A stretch of 10,863 nt of DNA from an uncultured Saprospiraceae bacterium (GCA_937959375.1 CALGLS010000572.1:1-10863); one strand, 5' to 3'. Positions 1-7,985 are shown, counted from the first letter of the stretch. Translations and numbers: made by a program. Notes: a model not told the origin generated them from the sequence alone.

Positions 1-243
1 ACAAGTAAAAAAACCTTATCAATATACTTCTAAATACCTGTCTTAAATTTACAAATTTTGTTACGATTTTCAAATATTTCATGATATACCTTTATAAGGC
101 AATCGGGACGATATCATACTTTTTCAAAGAAAAGTGAAAAATATATATCGATAACAATCAGTCGCTAAAAAAAAACAATACGCCGGTTAATCTGAATGAG
201 ATGTAAAAGTTATCGAATCAGCTAACGAAATTACATTTAAACT

Positions 244-306
244 CACAGGTTTACTAACTGGCTTATATTCGGGTGGACCCTGAATATTTGTCAGTTATTT
301 TCTGTG
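244..306 (+). other. long imperfect stem-loop, possible leader RNA structure
   Basis: Nested complementary blocks are visible. CACAG (244-248) pairs with CTGTG (302-306), AACTG (256-260) with CAGTT (292-296), ATATTC (265-270) with GAATAT (282-287), and GGGT/ACCC (271-274 and 277-280) closes the tip with one bulged T at 281. Internal loops separate the blocks. It has no T-tract, so it is not a standard intrinsic terminator. It lies 140 bases before the start at 447 and could be a structured 5' leader, a small RNA or a protein-binding site. The strand is assumed from the downstream gene. Confidence 0.45.
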
Positions 307-316
307 ATTTATGCTC

Positions 317-340
317 AGACTCACTATCTCTATTGAGTCT
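317..340 (+). other. 7-bp perfect stem-loop
   Basis: AGACTCA (317-323) and TGAGTCT (334-340) form a perfect 7-bp stem with a 10-base loop. It follows the larger hairpin at 244-306 by about 10 bases, so the two could form one structured unit. No poly-T run follows, so termination is not indicated. Confidence 0.4.
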
Positions 341-446
341 ACTCATACCTACCATTCAATTAACAAGTATTATCGGGCTTACTCCTACATCTATTTGTAT
401 ATAGGAATTTTTTAGAATCCAATTACTTGAAAAAAACTACAAACTT

Positions 447-1754
447 ATGAACCTCTCAAAAAAATTGAAAAATCGGGTATCTGAACTACAAAGCTATCAA
501 GACAACAGAGGCCGATTTCACCACTTAGAATTAAACGGAGAAATTTCAAGCCGCATGACTTTCGAAGACAAAGAAACTGTTGTATGGTGCGTAAATGACT
601 ACTTGGGCTTAATGAACAACAAAGAAAGCAAGCAATTAGCTTCCGAGGTAACTGAAAAATATGGTTCAGCTTACCCACACGCAACGCGCGTTGCTTTTGG
701 TGAAACAAAACATCATTCCGAATTTGAAGAAGAGCTTGCCGACTTTGTAAATAAAGATGCAGCTTACTTACTTAACTTAGGTTACGCGGGAATCTGCTCT
801 ATTATAGATGCATTGACCGACAGACATGATACCATTATTTATGACCAAGCTGTCCACGCTTGCTCTATTGATGGAATAAGATTACATAACGGTAGAAAAT
901 TTTCTTTTAGACACAATAGTGTCGCTCACTTAGAGACTCAAATCAAACGAGCTTTAAAACGACACAACCCTGAGACAGGAAGTATACTAGTTATCATAGA
1001 TGGTGTTTACAGTATGCATGGAGAGCAGGCTCCGTTGAAAGAAATAGTCGCATTAAAGAAAAAATATGATTTCTGCATATTACTTGACGACAGCCATGGC
1101 TTTGGTGTACTCGGACACAGTGGAGCAGGAGCTGCACAGGAACAAGATGTAGAAGACGAGGTAGATATTTACGTTGCTACTTTTACAAAAGCTATTGGAA
1201 GTCTTGGAGCTTTTGTAGCAGCTGACAAAACAACTATTGATTACTTAAGATATAATACGCGGTCTCAAATTTTCTCGCGTACTATCCCTTTAAGTCAACT
1301 TTTACCAGCTCAAAATAATTTAAGATTACTTAGAAAGGAACCCGGTAGACGTATAAAGCTATGGAACAATACCGTTCGATTTCAAAGTGGTTTAAGAAAA
1401 TTAGGGATCAACATTGGTGAACCCGAAAGTCCGATTACTCCAATTCAAATAATCGGTTCTACCGATGAAGGGTTTGAAGTATTAATGGATTTAAGAAACA
1501 ATGGTGTTTTTAGTTATTTAGTCTTCTATCCGGTTGTGCCAAAAGGAACCTGCCTCATTAGAATGGTAGCGACCTATAATCACACAGCTGAAGATATTGA
1601 TCACACATTAGATGTGTTCAAAAAACTAACAAAGAAATATCCTGAGCGATTGCTTCAAAATTATGGTGTTGAAAAGGTTGTCAACTCCGATAAGCAAACT
1701 AACATTCAGGATGAAGATCTTCTTATGCGTTCCACCATCCAAGGTGGAAAGTAA
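447..1754 (+). CDS. PLP-dependent alpha-oxoamine synthase family enzyme
   Basis: This 435-residue protein belongs to fold-type I PLP enzymes of the BioF/Kbl/serine palmitoyltransferase group, which condense an amino acid with an acyl thioester and release CO2. Visible marks are NDYLGL (50-55), DQAVHACSIDG with H137 as the likely ring-stacking histidine, DDSHGFG with D214 (pyridine nitrogen) and H217 (O3'), TFTKAIGS with K248 as the Schiff-base lysine, and R372 in the C-terminal domain as the likely carboxylate binder. The usual Gly-rich GSGGSR segment is replaced by GSAYPHATR (73-81), so it is probably not a standard BioF or Kbl. Bacteroidota use relatives to make sphingolipids (serine palmitoyltransferase) and sulfonolipids (cysteate acyltransferase, capnine); either is possible, but neither substrate can be assigned from sequence. 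The protein is predicted cytoplasmic. It appears monocistronic, with a strong terminator 24 bases after the stop. The family call is firm, the substrate open. Confidence 0.9.
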   Translation: MNLSKKLKNRVSELQSYQDNRGRFHHLELNGEISSRMTFEDKETVVWCVNDYLGLMNNKESKQLASEVTEKYGSAYPHATRVAFGETKHHSEFEEELADFVNKDAAYLLNLGYAGICSIIDALTDRHDTIIYDQAVHACSIDGIRLHNGRKFSFRHNSVAHLETQIKRALKRHNPETGSILVIIDGVYSMHGEQAPLKEIVALKKKYDFCILLDDSHGFGVLGHSGAGAAQEQDVEDEVDIYVATFTKAIGSLGAFVAADKTTIDYLRYNTRSQIFSRTIPLSQLLPAQNNLRLLRKEPGRRIKLWNNTVRFQSGLRKLGINIGEPESPITPIQIIGSTDEGFEVLMDLRNNGVFSYLVFYPVVPKGTCLIRMVATYNHTAEDIDHTLDVFKKLTKKYPERLLQNYGVEKVVNSDKQTNIQDEDLLMRSTIQGGK

Positions 1755-1777
1755 TTGGAACCCGATAGCTGACTTGC

Positions 1778-1812
1778 GGCACCTTGTCTCTCCGACAAGG
1801 TGCCTTTTTTTT
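1778..1812 (+). terminator. intrinsic terminator after the oxoamine synthase gene
   Basis: GGCACCTTGTC (1778-1788) and GACAAGGTGCC (1794-1804) form a perfect 11-bp GC-containing stem with a 5-base loop, followed directly by eight T residues (1805-1812). This is a canonical rho-independent terminator on the plus strand. It separates the oxoamine synthase transcript from the prenyltransferase gene at 1942. Confidence 0.93.
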
Positions 1813-1941
1813 ACAAACGCTCTCCTTTCTAAATTAGAATCAAATCAATTTCTATCACCTCAATTAGGAAGTTTATAAAATAGTCCTCCTATCTTGTGCT
1901 CCAGTTTATCAACCTTTATCATTCACTAATTAAATTTAGTA

Positions 1942-2802
1942 ATGCTCAATAAATTGTTTTTCTGGTTAAAGATATCTAGACCGGGACTTTGGTTCGCAAC
2001 AATTTGGCTATACCTATTACCTACTAGCCAGATGGATATTTGGCAGAGTACCAACTTCTGGCTTGGCTTTGCCTATATCACTTTCCCGCTTAACTTTTTA
2101 GTGTATGGGTGGAACGACATGGTTGACCAAGAAACCGATGCAGCCAATCCGCGAAAAGGAAATTATTGGTTTGGAGCCAAAGGAAGTGCTACCCAGTTAA
2201 AGGAATTATGGAAAGTAATCCTAGTTGTTCAATTGCTTTGCATGCCTTATTTTATTTGGATCGGTGGTCCGAAAATGCTGCTGTTATTTACAGGATTGAT
2301 TTTGATTAATGGATTGTACAACTTACCAAAAAACGGGTTACGTTCACGTCCGCCCCTTGAGTTGCTCTGTCAGATTGGTTATTTGTTGATTGCACCGTTT
2401 AGCATCATTGTCAATCAAGTGGAGCCACTTCCGACAGTTACCTATGCTTATCTTTTCTTATTTGCAATACAGTCCCATCTTATTGGTGAGGTGATGGATA
2501 TAGAACCTGATAGAAGTGCAGGAAGAAAAACTACCGCTACTATTTGGGGCATGAAAAATACCAAACTATTAATTATTGGAATTGTAGCCACTGAGGTCAG
2601 CTTACTTCTGATCTACTTTGAAGAATATCTTTTTGCAGGTATGCTTGGTATTGGTTTGATCTGGCTGATACTAGATTTGTTTTTCATTTATAAAACGTCT
2701 CGATACACCTTAAATCAAATGAAGTTGTTTGGTTTACTCTCTAACTTGGTGGCACTTGTCAGCATGGCTTATGTTTGGTATTCTGGTTGTTTGTTGGGAT
2801 AG
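1942..2802 (+). CDS. UbiA-family membrane prenyltransferase
   Basis: This 286-residue, very hydrophobic protein has about eight to nine predicted membrane segments. UbiA-family enzymes move an isoprenyl chain from a prenyl diphosphate to an acceptor at the inner membrane. The first Asp-rich motif is NDMVDQETD (58-66, with D59, D62 and D66). The second is DIEPD (186-190), followed by RSAGRKTTAT, which includes the basic residues expected near the diphosphate site. Both Mg-diphosphate motifs are intact, so it should be active. The acceptor cannot be told from sequence. Quinone, chlorophyll/haem-like and carotenoid (lycopene-elongase type) acceptors all occur in the family, and the neighbours give no clue. 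The ATG at 1942 is the first in frame and lacks an obvious Shine-Dalgarno, as is usual in this phylum. A terminator upstream makes it a separate transcript, and it converges with the gene ending at 2916. Confidence 0.88.
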   Translation: MLNKLFFWLKISRPGLWFATIWLYLLPTSQMDIWQSTNFWLGFAYITFPLNFLVYGWNDMVDQETDAANPRKGNYWFGAKGSATQLKELWKVILVVQLLCMPYFIWIGGPKMLLLFTGLILINGLYNLPKNGLRSRPPLELLCQIGYLLIAPFSIIVNQVEPLPTVTYAYLFLFAIQSHLIGEVMDIEPDRSAGRKTTATIWGMKNTKLLIIGIVATEVSLLLIYFEEYLFAGMLGIGLIWLILDLFFIYKTSRYTLNQMKLFGLLSNLVALVSMAYVWYSGCLLG

Positions 2803-2803
2803 A

Positions 2804-2915
2804 GAAGACGGAAGTCCGAAGACGGAAGTCCGAAGTTTTCCACTACCGTGTTTCCCTCTATCGTGTTTCACGTTAAACGAGAACTTCCGTCTTCGGTCTT
2901 CGGACTTCCGTCTTC
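2804..2915. repeat. 34-bp imperfect inverted repeat between convergent genes
   Basis: The left arm (2804-2837) begins with two tandem copies of GAAGACGGAAGTCC (2804-2817 and 2818-2831). The right arm (2882-2915) is its inverse complement at 31 of 34 positions, with the outer 20 bp perfect. The 44-base loop contains two near-identical words, CTACCGTGTTTCC (2843-2855) and CTATCGTGTTTCA (2858-2870). The element fills the whole space between the stop at 2802 and the stop at 2916. Neither side has a T-tract, so it is not a classical intrinsic terminator, although such a hairpin could still stop or stabilise both converging transcripts. It looks like a dispersed intergenic repeat, but copy number cannot be judged from one window. 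Confidence 0.85.
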
Positions 2916-5900
2916 CTAAAACTCAGAAGCCATCACTCGAAAGTTATTGTTTGCAGTAAGCACAAGTGATTTATTGCCTTTATAATTAGGAATGATCGCC
3001 ATATCCTTAGTGTTAAAAGGCACATAAAAACGTGAGCCCCAAACGGGTACTGGATCAAACGATTGACTTTCACCTCCAAGCAGCACTAAACCGCTCCCTG
3101 CATCGTAACGAACTGTTTCTACTTCCGAATCAAAGTGATTTCCTACAAGAATCAAATCTAGTTGACCATCTTTATTGACATCAGCAATTTTACAATCTTG
3201 CACAGGTGCCAACTGCACTTCGTTTGAGAAAGGTCGAAAAACGTATGTTCCTCCTTCATTCCAGAGCACTCCGCTTCTAAATTCTTTTGCTTCAATGTGT
3301 GTTGCTTTTTCTAAATTATCGCCATAAATATCATTGATGGTTGCATTAGCGAAACTATTGAAATCCTTAAATTTCGTTTCTATAAAAGGCATCTGCTCCG
3401 AAGAACATTCACGCCCTCTTACTGGAACCTCACCGTACTCAGAATTTTTAGCCAACACAATATCATTGGATTGATTTTGATCAAAATCATAAGCATAAAT
3501 TTTAAGCGGTTTTTTTGAATCTGGATGAAATTTATTATTCAATCCAATATTTCCTAACACAAAATCTACATCGCCGTCTTTATCTAAATCTTCTCCAGTG
3601 ACGTGAAACCACCAGCCAGTCAGATCACCTTTTATCATTTCGTTTGAAACGTCCAAAAATTCAGTTCCCGTATTTTTATAAAAACGAGGAGCCATCCACT
3701 CACCTACGATTACTAGATCTTGCTTACCATCCTTGTTGAAATCTGTAGCAACTGCATCCGTTACCATTCCTATGTTTTTGAAGGTTGGAAACCAAATATC
3801 AGATTTATCAACAAAGCCATCTTTCGTATTTACTAGTAGTGAGCTTGCTCCTCCTTGCGGATACTTGCCCGGCACTCCCCTACTCCCAACAAATAAATCG
3901 AGGTCTCCATCAGCATCAAAATCAGCAGCAACGACACAAGAACCATTCCCTTTACTTTCAGGCAAACGTGACGCTTTACTAAAAATTCCTTTTCCATCAT
4001 TTATGTAAATACGATCTTGATTTACTGCTGCTCCTGTTTCTTTTTCACCGCCTCCACTCACTACATACAAATCCAAATCTTTATCTCCATCAAGGTCAGC
4101 AAACAAAACGCCCATGTCTTCCTTTTCTTTATCCAAGCCCCATGGCTGTGCCCCTGCAGGTGCGAAACCTCCTCCTGTTTTTTGTAAAAAAAGCGCTCCA
4201 GCTTGTCCACTGGCACCACCCACAAAGAAATCTTCCTTGCCATCATTGTTTACATCTCCTACTGTTAGGAAAGGTCCGTTCTTTGATTGCATGTGTGGCA
4301 GTAAAATTTCTCTTTCAAAATCATTAAACTTATTTTCACGATGCAAAAAGTTGATGCCTGACTTTTGAGTAACATCATTGAATGCAACGATTGGCGCAAA
4401 GGATGCATTTACATACTTAGACTTTGCGTCAGCTTGTTTTACTTCTAATTTCTGATTTACTTTCACGTCGGTTAAACGTACATATTTTCTATTGGGAAAA
4501 ACAATAATAACACTATCTATCTGCTCAACGTTTCCCAAACCAAAATGAATAAGTGGTTCCATCGAAGATTGATAACCACGAGTCAAACTTAGTTCCTGAT
4601 ATTGTTGTCGACCATCATAGTGAATGTAGACTTTTGCACCTAGGGCATTAGTATTTATTTTATTTCCAGTTAGCTGAAGTTGTAGGTAATTCGCTGATTG
4701 GCTATTGCGATAGATTTGTGCTGCTTCATTCGAATTGCAAACAACCAGATCAAGGTCACCATCTGCATCAAGATCTCCGTAGGCTGCGCCAAATGAGAAA
4801 CCAGGTTTTTGTAAACCCCAATCGGTTGTAGCATTATCAAAGGTGAGATCCCCATTGTTTTTAAATAAATAATTCGCCAGTTTCTCTGAAGGGAAGGATT
4901 TGGCCATTTTTAGCAAATCCGTTTTTTGGCGTTTAGCAGGACTTATGTTTTTCATTTTGTCGATGAGATCGCTGTTGCGCATATCGCGGTTGACTCCGTT
5001 TGTGACAAACATATCTTTGTATTCATCATTATCAAAGTCCGCCATTAAAACACTCCAACTCCAGTCTGTTTTAGCAATACCTGCCATTTGACCAATCTCA
5101 CTATAAAAACCATAACCATTATTCATTTGTAGTGCGTTAGACATGTATTGATACCCATATCCTTGAGCGACACTTTTCCAAAAACTCTTTGCATTCATCG
5201 CGCGCATATTTTTCTTGGACCGCTTGTGATCAGCAGCCTGCATATCTAACACTGCAATATCGGTCAAGCCATCGTTATTGAAATCAGCTAAGTCACAGCC
5301 CATTGACGAATAAGAGGTATGTTTAAACTCATTAGCAGAACGATCTACAAATGTTCCATTTCTTGCGTTGATAAAGAGTTTGTCTGGTTTTTCATAATCG
5401 CAGGCAACATAAATATCAACCCAACCATCTTGGTTGACATCTGCAGCTGTAAGCCCAAGTCCAAAGTCATAATTTTCAACCCCAGCTTCTTTAGTCACAT
5501 CTGCAAATTTTCCCTTTCCTAGGTTTTTGTATAGCTTATCGCTAAACTCATATGGGATAGCGTTTTTCTGTTGGTAAATGATTTTCTGTTGAAAATTATT
5601 GGACGGCATGTTCATAAGATACATATCTAGATCACCATCTCTATCGTAATCAAAAAAGGTAGCCTGTGTTGAATGTGCAGGATCGTCAAGTTTGTATTCT
5701 GCAGCCTTTTCAGAAAAGGTAAGATCTCCATTGTTGATCCATAGTTCATTTCTGCGTTTGTCTTTATGCTGATCATCTGTGCCCCACGATGATTTACAAA
5801 CATAGATATCCAAAAAACCATCTGCGTTGATATCCACCATGGTTACTCCAGTTGACCATGAGTCAGTCAATCCAATACCTGCCTTTTTAGAAACATCTTC

Positions 5901-6236
5901 AAATTCCATGTTTCCTTTATTTAGGTAAAGTGCGTCTTTTATTTGGTTACCGGTAAAATACAAATCGGGTAATTTATCATTATTAACATCACCTATAGCG
6001 ACGCCACCTCCGTAAAAAACAGACTCCCAAATGAGGTGATGAAATTCTTTATCTTCTTTGATTTGATTTTTAAATTGAACGCCACTTTGAGCAGGACTTA
6101 GCAAGTCGAATTGGGTCGAACCCGGTTTCGGTTTATTAATTTCTCCATTGGTTTTATTGGTTTCATTGGTGTCAGACTGACAAGACCAAAACAAAAAGAC
6201 AGCAAGAAATAGTAAATATCTGGTATTCATATTCAT
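2916..6236 (-). CDS. FG-GAP/VCBS repeat lipoprotein with ASPIC/UnbV domain (CRTAC1-like)
   Basis: This 1106-residue protein starts with a lipoprotein signal peptide ending in a lipobox-like FWSC (lipidated C19). CQSDTNE follows, an acidic stretch resembling Bacteroidota surface-export signals, so it is probably outer-membrane anchored and surface exposed. A short linker follows, encoded partly by a 9-base repeat (TNETNKTNGE). I count fourteen Dx[DN]xDGxxD-type calcium-loop motifs. Seven lie at about 83, 135, 196, 266, 318, 400 and 488; an ASPIC/UnbV domain follows at about 515-600 (GLGNVEQIDSVIIVFPNRK region); seven more start at about 661, 714, 772, 832, 883, 917 (degenerate) and 1019. This suggests two seven-bladed beta-propellers joined by the ASPIC module. 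Family members are common in Bacteroidota, often near SusC/SusD genes, but none are present here. The ligand is unknown; adhesion or glycan binding is inference. The second ATG two codons in is an equally possible start. Confidence 0.9.
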   Translation of the reverse strand: MNMNTRYLLFLAVFLFWSCQSDTNETNKTNGEINKPKPGSTQFDLLSPAQSGVQFKNQIKEDKEFHHLIWESVFYGGGVAIGDVNNDKLPDLYFTGNQIKDALYLNKGNMEFEDVSKKAGIGLTDSWSTGVTMVDINADGFLDIYVCKSSWGTDDQHKDKRRNELWINNGDLTFSEKAAEYKLDDPAHSTQATFFDYDRDGDLDMYLMNMPSNNFQQKIIYQQKNAIPYEFSDKLYKNLGKGKFADVTKEAGVENYDFGLGLTAADVNQDGWVDIYVACDYEKPDKLFINARNGTFVDRSANEFKHTSYSSMGCDLADFNNDGLTDIAVLDMQAADHKRSKKNMRAMNAKSFWKSVAQGYGYQYMSNALQMNNGYGFYSEIGQMAGIAKTDWSWSVLMADFDNDEYKDMFVTNGVNRDMRNSDLIDKMKNISPAKRQKTDLLKMAKSFPSEKLANYLFKNNGDLTFDNATTDWGLQKPGFSFGAAYGDLDADGDLDLVVCNSNEAAQIYRNSQSANYLQLQLTGNKINTNALGAKVYIHYDGRQQYQELSLTRGYQSSMEPLIHFGLGNVEQIDSVIIVFPNRKYVRLTDVKVNQKLEVKQADAKSKYVNASFAPIVAFNDVTQKSGINFLHRENKFNDFEREILLPHMQSKNGPFLTVGDVNNDGKEDFFVGGASGQAGALFLQKTGGGFAPAGAQPWGLDKEKEDMGVLFADLDGDKDLDLYVVSGGGEKETGAAVNQDRIYINDGKGIFSKASRLPESKGNGSCVVAADFDADGDLDLFVGSRGVPGKYPQGGASSLLVNTKDGFVDKSDIWFPTFKNIGMVTDAVATDFNKDGKQDLVIVGEWMAPRFYKNTGTEFLDVSNEMIKGDLTGWWFHVTGEDLDKDGDVDFVLGNIGLNNKFHPDSKKPLKIYAYDFDQNQSNDIVLAKNSEYGEVPVRGRECSSEQMPFIETKFKDFNSFANATINDIYGDNLEKATHIEAKEFRSGVLWNEGGTYVFRPFSNEVQLAPVQDCKIADVNKDGQLDLILVGNHFDSEVETVRYDAGSGLVLLGGESQSFDPVPVWGSRFYVPFNTKDMAIIPNYKGNKSLVLTANNNFRVMASEF

Positions 6237-6277
6237 TATATTTGAGGGAATATAAGTTCCTGTACAGAAGTAATGTA

Positions 6278-6285
6278 CAAAATTA
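6278..6285 (-). promoter_or_regulatory. candidate Bacteroidota -7 box for the FG-GAP lipoprotein gene
   Basis: On the minus strand this reads TAATTTTG, an exact match to the Bacteroidota sigma-A -7 consensus TAnnTTTG. It lies 41 bases before the start codon at 6236 and downstream of the terminator at 6351-6391, as expected for an independent transcript. The -33 region about 20 bases further upstream is only T-rich and lacks a clear TTTG. Confidence 0.45.
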
Positions 6286-6350
6286 AAATCAAGAACTTAA
6301 GATAGAAAAAGTAATGGATTTTTGAGCAAGCTAAAGTTCAGATTCGAAAC

Positions 6351-6391
6351 AAAAAAAGCTGAGCATCATAAAATATGATACTCAGCTTTTT
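6351..6391 (-). terminator. intrinsic terminator after the T9SS thioredoxin-like gene
   Basis: Reading on the plus strand, AAAAAGCTGAG (6353-6363) pairs with CTCAGCTTTTT (6381-6391), and ATCATA (6365-6370) pairs with TATGAT (6374-6379) across one C/A mismatch, leaving a 3-base loop. On the minus strand the hairpin runs into seven T residues (6357-6351), fitting termination of the gene that stops at 6443. The plus strand also has five Ts within the stem, so it could work in both directions. Confidence 0.88.
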
Positions 6392-6442
6392 ATTCTAATA
6401 GAAAAGTTGACTATTCAACTCCTTTATTATACGTAAGTTTTA

Positions 6443-7933
6443 TTATTTACTTACAGTGAATTTGTTTGTAGTAACTTGCTTACCATTGCTCATTGTAAGG
6501 AAGTAAACTCCATTAGCCAAATTCGCAGTGTTGATGTTTAAGTTGTTGTGACCAGCACCATAAGTAGCATAGTTAATTGCTCTAACTGTTTGACCAAGAG
6601 CGTTTACGATGTTTACTTCTAAGTCAGAAGTTTCTGCAATGCTAAATTCAACGTTTAGTTGATCAGCAACTGGATTAGGGTATAAGCTAACGTTGCTTAA
6701 ACCTTCAACATCAAATGTAGATACAGGTGCAGAGTTGATAAATTGAATATCAAATCCGTTACCATATTCACGATCTGCCCAGAATACGTCTCCATTAGAG
6801 TTACCTACAGAGATAGCACCGAAAGTAGCTCCTTCGTCACCAATTGTACAAGAGTGAGCAGCAGGGTTGATCTGTCCGTTTAGTAGACCATCACCAAATC
6901 CATCTTGGATAGAGAATTCGTAGCATTCGTAGCTAGTCAAGTCATAAGAAAAAGTGTAATCTGTTTCACATTCTAGAACTGGGTTTTCATAGATGACAGT
7001 ACCACTTTCATCTTTTACTTGCCAAGTAATTTCTTCTGGCCACTTATCTGTGTGGATGAAAAATTCTAATACATCTTGTGTGAAGTTTGCAACTTCGCTT
7101 GTAGTCAATGTATTATCAGAAGTATCTTCATCGTCAACTCCGTTAACTGTATTAATTGATACAACTAAGTTATCAGTTGGTTCAACCACAATTGGGGCAA
7201 AGGTAACAGAAGCTAATCCCCAAGTTGCAACATCACCTGTCCAAGGAACTATCTCTTCAGAAACACCATTAACTGTTAATTCAACTTCTGCTGAAGTCAT
7301 GTTTTGAGATCCTACGTTTTGTAAGGTTCCAGTAATGAAAGCAGCACCAGACAAACATCCATCAAGACCAGCAAGGTCAGTCAATTTAGCATTATTAGTA
7401 CCAATAGACTCAGGACATTCAACTGATTTAGTATATAGCTCTTCGTTAGAGTAAGAGAATGAACCAGTTCTTGCTTCCATAATTCCACTAGGACAAATGT
7501 GAATCATAGTTGGGAATGCATTTACTCCATAAGAAGAAGAGATCGCATCACTGTCGATGATTGGGAAAGTTGTACCAGTCACCCAGTCACCCAAAGTGTT
7601 AGTACCTGTACCATAAAGGTCATCTATAGAAGTAGTACCATCTCCTTCAATCATAAATACCATTACTTCGTCAGTTCCATCAGGACCGTACGTTTCATAA
7701 AAATCTTCTAGGTTACCAGACTGGTGGTAAGTCCAACAAGGGCCACACCAAGTAGCTGATACATCCATAACTACAGCTTTTCCTTCAGCAAGAATTTCGG
7801 ACAAGGTCCATTCAGTACCGTTAAGGTCAGTTGCAGTAAAATCAGGAGCAACACTACCATCTGGAAGTTGCGCCTGTGCATTAAAGCTAAATAAGAAACT
7901 CAATGCAAGACAAAGTGTAATAATTTTTTTCAT
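6443..7933 (-). CDS. secreted thioredoxin-fold protein with T9SS sorting domain
   Basis: This 496-residue protein has four visible parts. A Sec signal peptide is likely cleaved after A21 (AQA/Q). Residues 24-175 are a TlpA/AhpC-like thioredoxin domain with APDF (29-32), the redox motif WCGPC (62-66) and the cis-proline segment AFPT (P141). Residues 185-280 form a CARDB-like beta-sandwich. Residues 285-400 form a further beta-rich module with HTDKWPEEITWQV and YEFSIQDGFGDG, a pattern I associate with Bacteroidota secreted proteins. The tail (412-496) is a type A T9SS sorting domain: SLYPNPVADQLNVEF, then LGQTV, then NLANGVYFLTMSNGKQVTTNKFTV. It should be exported across the outer membrane and released or anchored at the surface. 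Both catalytic cysteines are intact, so thiol-disulfide exchange is plausible; substrate unknown. Additional cysteines at 147, 172, 193, 321, 337 and 362 may form structural disulfides. It has its own terminator and is probably monocistronic. Confidence 0.92.
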   Translation of the reverse strand: MKKIITLCLALSFLFSFNAQAQLPDGSVAPDFTATDLNGTEWTLSEILAEGKAVVMDVSATWCGPCWTYHQSGNLEDFYETYGPDGTDEVMVFMIEGDGTTSIDDLYGTGTNTLGDWVTGTTFPIIDSDAISSSYGVNAFPTMIHICPSGIMEARTGSFSYSNEELYTKSVECPESIGTNNAKLTDLAGLDGCLSGAAFITGTLQNVGSQNMTSAEVELTVNGVSEEIVPWTGDVATWGLASVTFAPIVVEPTDNLVVSINTVNGVDDEDTSDNTLTTSEVANFTQDVLEFFIHTDKWPEEITWQVKDESGTVIYENPVLECETDYTFSYDLTSYECYEFSIQDGFGDGLLNGQINPAAHSCTIGDEGATFGAISVGNSNGDVFWADREYGNGFDIQFINSAPVSTFDVEGLSNVSLYPNPVADQLNVEFSIAETSDLEVNIVNALGQTVRAINYATYGAGHNNLNINTANLANGVYFLTMSNGKQVTTNKFTVSK

Positions 7934-7985
7934 ACTCGAAAAGGATTTAAAAAATGGAATAAAATATTTGTTAAAATAGGAAGTC

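Larger units (their letters stand above)
1..446. other. AT-rich intergenic region with stem-loops
   Basis: No gene is supported here. Frame +1 gives ten codons and a stop at 31-33, which could be the end of an upstream gene but is too short to claim. The region holds two clear hairpins, annotated separately at 244-306 and 317-340, and an 8-bp inverted pair TCGATAAC (148-155) / GTTATCGA (209-216). I see no perfect TAnnTTTG box in front of the gene at 447; the nearest AT-rich candidate is around 388-400 and is poor. The stretch probably contains the promoter and leader of that gene. Confidence 0.6.

Noticed and set aside
1..33. Possible last ten codons of an upstream gene
   Set aside because: Ten codons with a stop occur easily by chance in AT-rich DNA, and there is no motif to support it.
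445..708. Minus-strand 87-residue open frame over the start of the oxoamine synthase gene
   Set aside because: It lies wholly antisense to a well-supported gene and has no recognisable domain.
1663..1878. Small plus-strand open frame across the end of the oxoamine synthase gene and its terminator
   Set aside because: It overlaps the gene in another frame and reads through the intrinsic terminator hairpin, so it is a shadow.
1942..2802. Specific assignment as MenA or UbiA of quinone synthesis
   Set aside because: Both Asp-rich motifs only define the superfamily; no acceptor-specific feature or pathway neighbour supports a named enzyme.
2729..2959. Small plus-strand open frame across the convergent junction
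   Set aside because: Its coding potential comes from the prenyltransferase gene in another frame and from the inverted repeat; no domain is visible.
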